From: Geobacteraceae bacterium
GTDB taxonomy: Bacteria > Desulfobacterota > Desulfuromonadia > Geobacterales > Geobacteraceae
Length of the DNA stretch: 38,951 nt
Assembly (NCBI GenBank): GCA_025356035.1
Contig: JANXYN010000128.1
Span: 1-38,951, forward strand
Reading direction: 5' to 3'
Shown: positions 32,746 to 38,951 of the stretch, one piece after another
Layout: every line of letters begins with the position of its first letter
Numbering within the stretch: position 1 is the first letter of the stretch
Translations under genes and position numbers: made by a program
Notes under the pieces: model-generated
Seen by the model: the letters and a program-made list of their open reading frames with translations, nothing else
What the model was told of the DNA's origin: nothing
Databases searched by the model: none

Positions 32746-33078
32746 TCAGGCCCTGATCATCACCAGCAGCATCTTGAACCGGTTGACCGCCCGCAGGGCG
32801 TGTGGCTGGTTGGCTGGCATGATGAGTATCTGTCCAGCCTGCACCGAATGGAGCGACCCCGCGATGGTGACTTCCGCCTCGCCATCGATCACCTGAACAA
32901 AGGCGTCGTATGGCGCCGTATGCTCGCTCAGCCCCTCCCCCGCGTCGAATGCAAACAGGGTGATGGTACCGATCGTTTTGTCGAGAACGGTCTTGCTCAC
33001 GACCGATCCCTCCTGGTAGGCAACCAGGTTGGTCATGGTCAGGACTCGGCCGGTGAAATCCCCTTTTGCATCACTCAT
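32746..33078 (-). CDS. small cupin-fold protein
   Basis: 110 residues, one cupin barrel. Motif 1 is in EGLSEHTAPYDAFVQVIDGEAEV and motif 2 in ILIMPANQPHALRAVNRFK. Metal ligands would be the His of SEH and the His of QPHAL, with fewer ligands than in classical cupin enzymes. Functions in this family range from small-molecule binding to dioxygenase; none can be assigned here. The longest ORF starts at 33123. The ATG at 33078 has GGGGAG and begins MSDAKGDFTG. It is isolated between a terminator and the ABC-F gene. Confidence 0.87.
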   Translation of the reverse strand: MSDAKGDFTGRVLTMTNLVAYQEGSVVSKTVLDKTIGTITLFAFDAGEGLSEHTAPYDAFVQVIDGEAEVTIAGSLHSVQAGQILIMPANQPHALRAVNRFKMLLVMIRA

Positions 33079-33269
33079 AGCTTCTCCCCTTTCTGGATGG
33101 CAGCTTGTGCCAGCACGGCGCACGATAATCGTTGTGGATCTTTACAAGTCTATCGCGATGCCATTCTGCTGCAATTGATGCAGGTCAATTTACGGAAGAT
33201 TATCACACTCGATCAGGGGAAAGTAGAATCTGCTTAAATTTATGGCAAGCGCCAGGGCTTTTTCAACAG

Positions 33270-35159
33270 CTACCCCTTGAACGCCTCCAGTTCTTCCCAG
33301 CGCAGATATGCGGCAGCCAGCTCTTTTTCCAGCTCAGCCAGCCTGCCGTTAATGCGCGCTACCTCCGCTCTGTTGTTTCGATAGAATTCGGGGTCCGCCA
33401 GGGTTAGGTGCAACTGTTCCTGCTCCTGCTCCAGTAGACCAATCCGCGTCGGAAAACCCTCCAGTTCCCGCTCCTCCTTGAAGGACAGCTTACGGGAGCG
33501 ATCCATTGGCTGTTTTGGCTTTTCCTGTCCCACTTTTGCGACGGCCGGCACTGCTGGCGCTGCCGCCGTCGACTGACGCAGCCAGTCGTCATAACCACCC
33601 ACGAACTCACGAACTTCTCCATTGCCGCCAAGCACCAGGGTGCTGGTTACCACGTTGTTGAGGAATTCTCGGTCATGGCTCACCAGCAGGAGCGTTCCCG
33701 CATACTCCTGGAGCAGCTCTTCCAGCAGATCCAGGGTTTCGGCATCCAGATCGTTGGTCGGCTCGTCCATGACCAGCACGTTAGAAGGCCGGGTAAAGAG
33801 TTTCGCCAGCAGTAAGCGATTGCGCTCGCCACCGGAGAGTATCCTGACCGGGCTGCGGCTCCGATCCGGGGTGAAGAGGAAATCCTGCAGATAGCCGATA
33901 ATATGGCGTGGCTTGCCGTTGATGGTAACGGTGTCGTTCCCCTCCCCCACATTCTCCTGGACGGTCTTGTTCATGTCGAGCTGTTCACGGAGCTGATCGA
34001 AGTAGCTCACTTCAAGGCGGCTGCCGACCCGCACCACCCCAGCTTGCGGAGCCAGCTCACCCAGCAAGAGGCGAAGCAAGGTGGTCTTTCCCGAGCCGTT
34101 GGGGCCAATGATCCCCACCCGGTCACCACGCATGATGGTGGTGCTGAGGTTTTTGATCAGCGGCTGGCCGTCGTAGGCAAACTCGACACCCTCCGCCTCT
34201 ACCACCAGCCTGCCGGAACGCTCGGCTTCCTGCAGCTGCATCTTCACTTGTCCTTGCCGTTCTCGCCGCTCCCGCTGTTCTTCCCGCAGCCGTTTCAGAG
34301 CACGGACCCGTCCTTCGTTGCGGGTGCGTCGCGCCTTGATCCCCTGCCTTACCCACACCTCCTCCTGGGCAAGCTTCTTATCAAAGAGGGCCTGCCGGGT
34401 GACTTCCGCTGCCAACAGCTCTTCCCGGCGCTCCACAAAGGAGTCGTAACCACAGTTGAAGGCATAGAGCTTGCCCCGGTCCAGTTCGGCAATCCGGTTA
34501 GATAAGCGCCGGGCGAAGGCCCGGTCGTGGGTGACAAAGAGCAAGGTCTTCACGTGCTTGAGAAGAAACTCCTCCAACCAGACGATGGTGTCGATGTCCA
34601 GGTGGTTGGTCGGCTCGTCGAGGAGCAGGATATCTGGGGCCGCCACCAGAGCACGGGCAAGCAGCACGCGACGCTTGGTGCCGCCGGAGAGGGTGCCAAA
34701 GTCAGCCTCCGGGTCGAGCGAAAGACGTGCCAGGACCCGCTCCACTTCCTGGTGAAGCTGCCAACCCCCTTCATCATCCAGCGCCTTCTGCAGATTTGCC
34801 AGGCGCGTCAACAACTCCTCGCCCCCCTCCGTGGCCAGGCGGTGGCTTATCTGGTGATACTCTGCCAGGAGCCCAGCCGCATTACCCATACCAGAGGCAA
34901 CCACATCGAAGACTTTTCCAGCGAGCCCTTGGGGGATCTCCTGAGAAACCAGCGCCACCTTGAGCCCCTGCTGGCGGGAGAGTTCGCCCGATTCGGCCTG
35001 CAGCTCGCCATTAATGAGCTTCATCAAGGTCGATTTCCCCGAACCGTTCCGGCCCATCAGGCAAAGCCGGTCACCCGGCTCCAGCTGCAGAGTGATGCCA
35101 TCCAGAAGCGGCGGTCCGCCAAAGGCGACGCGGAGATTTGAGATACTGATTAATGCCAC
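33270..35159 (-). CDS. uup: ABC-F family ATPase of the Uup type
   Basis: 629 residues with two ABC cassettes in one chain and no membrane domain. Cassette 1: Walker A GRNGSGKST, signature LSGGTKRR, Walker B LLLDEPTNHLDI. Cassette 2: GPNGSGKTT, signature LSGGERNR, VLVMDEPTNDLDA. A charged inter-cassette linker is followed by a C-terminal coiled coil (about 560-629), which is the mark of Uup. ABC-F proteins act on ribosomes; Uup is linked to transposon excision and DNA- or ribosome-related functions in E. coli. The start is GTG 35159 with AAGGGG five bases upstream. It is divergent from a second ABC-F gene, 195 bases away. Confidence 0.92.
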   Translation of the reverse strand: MALISISNLRVAFGGPPLLDGITLQLEPGDRLCLMGRNGSGKSTLMKLINGELQAESGELSRQQGLKVALVSQEIPQGLAGKVFDVVASGMGNAAGLLAEYHQISHRLATEGGEELLTRLANLQKALDDEGGWQLHQEVERVLARLSLDPEADFGTLSGGTKRRVLLARALVAAPDILLLDEPTNHLDIDTIVWLEEFLLKHVKTLLFVTHDRAFARRLSNRIAELDRGKLYAFNCGYDSFVERREELLAAEVTRQALFDKKLAQEEVWVRQGIKARRTRNEGRVRALKRLREEQRERRERQGQVKMQLQEAERSGRLVVEAEGVEFAYDGQPLIKNLSTTIMRGDRVGIIGPNGSGKTTLLRLLLGELAPQAGVVRVGSRLEVSYFDQLREQLDMNKTVQENVGEGNDTVTINGKPRHIIGYLQDFLFTPDRSRSPVRILSGGERNRLLLAKLFTRPSNVLVMDEPTNDLDAETLDLLEELLQEYAGTLLLVSHDREFLNNVVTSTLVLGGNGEVREFVGGYDDWLRQSTAAAPAVPAVAKVGQEKPKQPMDRSRKLSFKEERELEGFPTRIGLLEQEQEQLHLTLADPEFYRNNRAEVARINGRLAELEKELAAAYLRWEELEAFKG

Positions 35160-35354
35160 AAAAACCCCTTTTATAAATGCCCTGGAACAGAGCTTGAATC
35201 GCGATCAAATTCGCTTGACCATCATCGCTTTTTTCCTGGCGCGCGTCAAGCCGCAACATACAGGGACAGGAACGGCTCTAAAAATAACGCTTGTATCTTC
35301 TTCCCCCACCATGCTAACAAACATAAGTTATTACTTTCTACGGACGGGGTTTTC

Positions 35355-36994
35355 ATGATTCATCTCAGTAACATCACCAAACAGCACGGCTCGCAGCTTC
35401 TGTTCAGCAACGCGAGCTTTCAAATTTTACCCGGTAGCCGCAGCGGACTGGTAGGGGCCAACGGCACCGGCAAGACCTCCATTTTCCGGGTCATCACCGG
35501 CGAAGAAGAAATTGACGGTGGCGATATCACCGTGGCAAAAAAACCGTGATCGGCTATTTTTCCCAGGATGTGGGGGAGATGGCCGGCCGCTCGGCACTGG
35601 AAGAGGTGATGGCCGGAGTGGGTAATGTGGTGCAGCTGGCCGGTGAGTTGAAGGCCATGGAAGAGGCGATGTGTACAGAACTCCCCGACAACGAAATGAC
35701 GGCACTGCTGGAGCGGTACGGCAACGCCGTGGAAGAGTTTGAGCACAAGGGTGGCTATGATCTCGACACCCGTGCCCAAACAGTTCTGACCGGTCTAGGC
35801 ATCGGCCCTGACGCTTTCCATCGGCCGGTGGAGACCTTTAGCGGCGGCTGGAAGATGCGGATCGCCCTGGCCAAGATCCTTACCTTGAGGCCGGATGTGC
35901 TGCTCCTCGACGAGCCGACTAACCACCTGGATGTGGAGTCGATCATCTGGCTGGAGGATTGGCTGACCAGCGAATTCAAGGGCGCCTTGCTGATGACCAG
36001 CCATGACCGGGACTTCATGAACCGGATCGTCAGCCGGATTATCGAGGTGGCCAACAAAACCATCACCACCTACGGCGGCAACTACGAATTTTACGAGCGG
36101 GAGCGGGAGATCCGCCTTGACCAGCTCCTGGCCAGCCACAAGCGCCAGCAGGATATGCTCGCCAAGGAAGAAGAGTTCATCGCCCGCTTCGCCGCCCGCG
36201 CCTCCCACGCGGCCCAGGTCCAGTCAAGGGTAAAGAAGTTGGAAAAGATCGACCGGATCGAGATCCCCGCCGAGGAACGGGCAGTCAAATTTGAATTCGC
36301 TCTACCGCCTCGGAGCGGCGAAGACGTGGTCCGGATCGAAAACCTGAGCAAGAGCTGGGCAGGCCATGACGGCCAGCCGAAATCGGTATTTGGTGGGGTT
36401 TCCGGCATGATCCAGCGGCTCAACAAAATAGCGGTAGTAGGGGTGAATGGCGCGGGTAAATCGACATTCCTCAAGGTGCTGGCCGGCGAGACGCAACCCA
36501 CCAGCGGCAGCGCCACCATCGGCGCCAGTGTCCAGCTCGGCTACTTCAGCCAACACGCCATGGACCTGCTCAATCCGAAAAAAACCGTATTCGAAACACT
36601 CCAGGACACCATCCCCCACGCCTCCATCGGCGTCATTCGCAACCTGTTAGGAGCCTTCCTCTTTCAGGGAGATGCGGTGGAAAAGCGGATTGAGAACCTC
36701 TCCGGCGGCGAGAAAAGCCGGGTAGTGCTGGCGACGCTCTTGGCGCGCCCCTTAAACTTCCTGATCCTCGACGAGCCTACCAACCACCTCGACATCAGGT
36801 CACGGGAGATCCTGCTCGAAGCCCTGCAAAGCTTCACTGGCACCGTAGTGCTGGTAAGCCACGACCGGCACTTTCTCCGCTCCCTGGTGAACCGGGTCTT
36901 CGAGATCGACCATGGCGAGATGCGGATCTATGAAGGAAACTACGAGTATTACCTGGGCAAGACCGAGAAAGCTGCACAGCTCAAATCGGCGTGA
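35355..36994 (+). CDS. ABC-F family ATPase, split by a one-base shift at an A7 run
   Basis: Two reading frames make up one protein of about 546 residues. Frame one (35355-35549) encodes the first 63 residues with Walker A GANGTGKTS, then stops at TGA 35547. The rest (to 36994) is in the -1 frame: signature FSGGWKMR, Walker B LLLDEPTNHLDV, the charged inter-cassette linker, Walker A GVNGAGKST, signature LSGGEKSR and LILDEPTNHLDI. At 35537-35543 lie seven A. Slipping back one base there yields AKKTVIGYFSQ, the expected continuation. Either one A was lost (mutation or sequencing error), or the mRNA is read by -1 frameshifting or slippage. The second part could not start properly by itself and lacks the first Walker A. 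It belongs to the YbiT/EttA-like translation ABC-F group. ATG 35355 has CGGGG upstream. Confidence 0.85.
35537..35543 (+). other. A7 slippery sequence at the frameshift in the ABC-F gene
   Basis: Read in frame as gcA AAA AAA, it is a textbook -1 slippery heptamer (X XXY YYZ), with TGA one codon later. A six-base-pair hairpin (35515-35520 with 35528-35533) ends three bases upstream. No clear downstream stem was found by eye. Confidence 0.6.
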
Positions 36995-37016
36995 AAGATC
37001 AGATGGGAGGAAGGCA

Positions 37017-38870
37017 ATGCTGCGAATCGACGAGATGCTCAAAGCCAGTTGCGCGAAGCACTCCGACCGGACTGCGTTACGCCTGAAGATTTCAGGGGTT
37101 TGGCAGGAATTAAGCTACGGCTCCCTTTGGTCCATTTCGGAGCGGGTGGCAGCCGGCCTTCTCAAGAAAGGGTTGCGGCCGGGGGAGCACGTGGCGATTT
37201 TCGCCCCCTCTTCGCCAAACTGGGTCATTGCCTACCTTGGCATCCTGAAGGCCGGCTGTGTAGCTGTCCCCATCGACAAGGAGCTGAAAACCGCCGAACT
37301 CCGCCACGTCCTCGGTGACTGCGAAGCACGGGCACTGTTTACCGACCGCCCCTATCTCGATACGGTGCTGGAAATCATCCACGACCTGCCACAGCTGGAA
37401 AATATTGTCACCCTTTCCCCGCCGCCGCAGGGTAGCCACCCCCCCCGTACGGTTCAGGCAATCGAGGCACTCCTGGAGGAATGGCACGGGATTGTGCAGA
37501 GTCTGGAGATCCCGATCGAAAGGGTTAACCGGATGGAGAACCTGGCGGGCCAGGTCCACCGTCTCCTGAGCAGCGATACTAAAGGCGAGGAACGTGTCGT
37601 CTACGACCCCTTTTCGCCGATCCAGGCGTCACGCAAGGAGCTTAACCGGCAGGAACGACTGTTTCCCATGGAAAAGCTCCTCCGCGACGGTCCACTTCCC
37701 GACGTCCTTCGCAACAGCCGCGATGCAGCGGTCATACTCTATACTTCCGGCACTACCGGCCGCTCCAAAGGGGCGATGCTCAGTCACACCAACATCGTCT
37801 CCAACATCCGCGGCGCCGCCACCCACTTCGAACTCGACGACACCATGCACACCCTCTCGTTCCTTCCGATTAATCATGTTTTTGAACAGGTCGTCGGGGT
37901 TCTGCTGCCGCTCTCACTCGGCGGCAAGGTTTCCTTCTGCGAGTCGCTAAAAAAACTTGGAGAAAATCTGGCGGAAGTACGGCCGACCTTTTTTCTCGGG
38001 GTGCCGGCAGTCTACCGGATGATCCTCGACCGGATTATGAAAAACATCGACGCCCGCCCCTTTTCCCAGATCCTCTATACTTTTCCCGTCACCCGCCCGC
38101 TGGTGACGAGCAAGATCAGACAGGCCTTCGGCTCCGGCACCATCTTTATTAGCGGCGGCGCTGCCCTGGACCCGGCAGTTGCCGCCGGGCTCAACGGCCT
38201 TGGCCTTTCCATCTACCAGGGGTACGGTATTACCGAAACTGCGCCGATCATCTCGGCAGAACAACCCGGATGGAAAAGGCTTGGTACCGTGGGTAAATTG
38301 CTCGATGGTGTCGAGGTGCGGATAGACAATCCCAACGAGGAAATGGTTGGGGAAATCGTGGTGCGGGGACCGAACGTTATGCTCGGCTATTACAAGAACC
38401 CCCAGGCAACCACTGAGGTGCTTGCTGATGGCTGGTACCGCACCGGCGACCTTGGCAGGCTTGACCAGCATGGGTTCCTCTCCATCTGCGGCCGAGTCAA
38501 GAACCTCATCGTCACCCCCAACGGCAAGAACGTCTACCCGGAGGAGGTGGAGGACGAGCTGCTGAAGAGCCCCTACATCGCCGAAGTGATGGTCTACGGC
38601 CATCGGGTCGGTGCGGCGGAAGAAGTCCACGCAGTCATCTATCCCGATCAGCAGGCCCTTGACGACTTAGCCGGCAATAAAGGGGAGGGCCCGATGACAC
38701 TTAACGACCTGGAGGCGCTGCTGCGGGCGGAGGTGTCAGCGTCCTGCAGCAAGCTGGCCGACTATAAACGGGTAAAGAAATTCACCATCCGCGATGACGA
38801 ATTCCCCAAGACCACCACGCGCAAAATCAAGCGATTCGCGGTGGAAGCGAGCATCTCCACCAGGGATTGA
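37017..38870 (+). CDS. long-chain acyl-CoA synthetase (AMP-forming, COG1022-like)
   Basis: 617 residues. P-loop YTSGTTGRSKGAMLSH, GYGITETAPIISAEQPG, and YRTGDLGRLDQHGFLSICGR with KNLIVTPNGKNVYPEEVE. Near the end is the Lys region TTRKIKRF. An insert of roughly 80 residues before the P-loop (about 150-235) is longer than in the other acyl-CoA synthetase of this window. Long-chain ligases of the FAA1 group accept fatty acids and release AMP. The longest ORF begins at 36912, overlapping the ABC-F gene. The ATG at 37017 with GGGAGG is chosen. It starts 22 bases after the ABC-F stop and is probably co-transcribed with it. Confidence 0.92.
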   Translation: MLRIDEMLKASCAKHSDRTALRLKISGVWQELSYGSLWSISERVAAGLLKKGLRPGEHVAIFAPSSPNWVIAYLGILKAGCVAVPIDKELKTAELRHVLGDCEARALFTDRPYLDTVLEIIHDLPQLENIVTLSPPPQGSHPPRTVQAIEALLEEWHGIVQSLEIPIERVNRMENLAGQVHRLLSSDTKGEERVVYDPFSPIQASRKELNRQERLFPMEKLLRDGPLPDVLRNSRDAAVILYTSGTTGRSKGAMLSHTNIVSNIRGAATHFELDDTMHTLSFLPINHVFEQVVGVLLPLSLGGKVSFCESLKKLGENLAEVRPTFFLGVPAVYRMILDRIMKNIDARPFSQILYTFPVTRPLVTSKIRQAFGSGTIFISGGAALDPAVAAGLNGLGLSIYQGYGITETAPIISAEQPGWKRLGTVGKLLDGVEVRIDNPNEEMVGEIVVRGPNVMLGYYKNPQATTEVLADGWYRTGDLGRLDQHGFLSICGRVKNLIVTPNGKNVYPEEVEDELLKSPYIAEVMVYGHRVGAAEEVHAVIYPDQQALDDLAGNKGEGPMTLNDLEALLRAEVSASCSKLADYKRVKKFTIRDDEFPKTTTRKIKRFAVEASISTRD

Positions 38871-38907
38871 GCAACAGGCAAGTTTGGCGGATCGATCCTT
38901 CTGTAAA

Positions 38908-38944
38908 AAGCGAAAAGGCGCGCCCGAGGCACGCCTTTTCGCTT
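38908..38944 (+). terminator. hairpin terminator after the acyl-CoA synthetase gene
   Basis: AAGCGAAAAGGCG (38908-38920) pairs with CGCCTTTTCGCTT (38932-38944) about 40 bases after the stop. The T-run is within the stem arm rather than after it, and the window ends seven bases later. Confidence 0.72.
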
Positions 38945-38951
38945 GCTGGTG

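Noticed and set aside
35546-36994. Second part of the split ABC-F gene as an independent gene starting at GTG 35546
   Set aside because: There is no Shine-Dalgarno, and the product would lack the first Walker A. The frame joins perfectly to the upstream part by a one-base slip.
1-38951. Sigma54 (-24/-12) promoters to go with the NtrC-type regulator
   Set aside because: No convincing TGGCAC-N5-TTGC match was found by eye on either strand. A profile scan would be decisive.
1-38951. tRNA, rRNA, integrase, transposase or prophage genes
   Set aside because: None recognised. All supported genes are chromosomal housekeeping or regulatory types with consistent codon use.

Overview
The window looks like chromosomal DNA of a Geobacter-type bacterium (Geobacteraceae / Desulfuromonadia). 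The strongest pointer is a citrate synthase of the eukaryote-like type (27250-28575), which is characteristic of Geobacteraceae. Supporting pointers are the many two-component and receiver-only regulators, a sigma54 activator, and small GC-rich intergenic repeats. Almost all of the DNA is housekeeping-type sequence. I see no phage, integrase, transposase, CRISPR array, rRNA or tRNA. Most genes are on the minus strand.

Layout. 1-971: start of pyruvate carboxylase, running off the left edge. 1242-2689: a secreted parvulin-type prolyl isomerase and a small coiled-coil protein. 2852-4946: an NfeD protease / slipin membrane pair, divergent from an NtrC-type activator (5026-6438). 6475-8682: hotdog thioesterase, family-4 uracil-DNA glycosylase and a zinc-dependent phospholipase C-like protein. 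8724-15264: coaBC, a metallo-beta-lactamase-fold hydrolase, a YhaM-like OB/HD nuclease, a COG2509-type flavoprotein, a receiver protein and a receiver-histidine kinase, all on the minus strand. 15408-20980: a compact six-gene minus-strand unit with a good sigma70 promoter at its head and a strong hairpin terminator at its end. It encodes a four-fold repeat protein of unknown function, a PilF-like TPR lipoprotein, a RodZ-like protein, a zinc-ribbon/GAF protein, a lone receiver and a universal stress protein. 21122-24582: PfkB kinase, MTA phosphorylase, rlmN and ndk. 24715-27126: a 58-residue lipoprotein, an aldehyde dehydrogenase and an AMMECR1-domain protein. 27250-31827: citrate synthase, an M24 peptidase and an acyl-CoA synthetase. 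31828-32429: a gene-free stretch with DnaA-box-like sites. 32430-33078: a small secreted Lys/His-rich protein and a cupin. 33270-36994: two divergent ABC-F ATPases, the second split by a one-base shift in an A7 run. 37017-38870: a second long-chain acyl-CoA synthetase.

How the genes fit together. Pyruvate carboxylase and citrate synthase supply and consume oxaloacetate at the entry to the TCA cycle. The two acyl-CoA synthetases and the thioesterase act on acyl-CoA pools. The ndk-rlmN-(mtnP-pfkB-repeat protein)-pilF-rodZ order is an expanded form of the ndk-rlmN-pilF-rodZ cluster known from gammaproteobacteria. The added genes, plus the downstream GAF/receiver/stress genes, are the best candidate here for an undescribed functional unit, possibly linking cell envelope or shape to signalling. 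That link is inference from gene order only.

Other points of interest: heptanucleotide repeat tracts lying over three different stop codons; a nested inverted-repeat element (9945-10130); a 24-base palindromic repeat present twice; a GTATAC double palindrome over the citrate synthase promoter; and an operator-like dyad before the acyl-CoA synthetase. Several starts were moved from the longest possible ORF to internal starts with better ribosome-binding sites.
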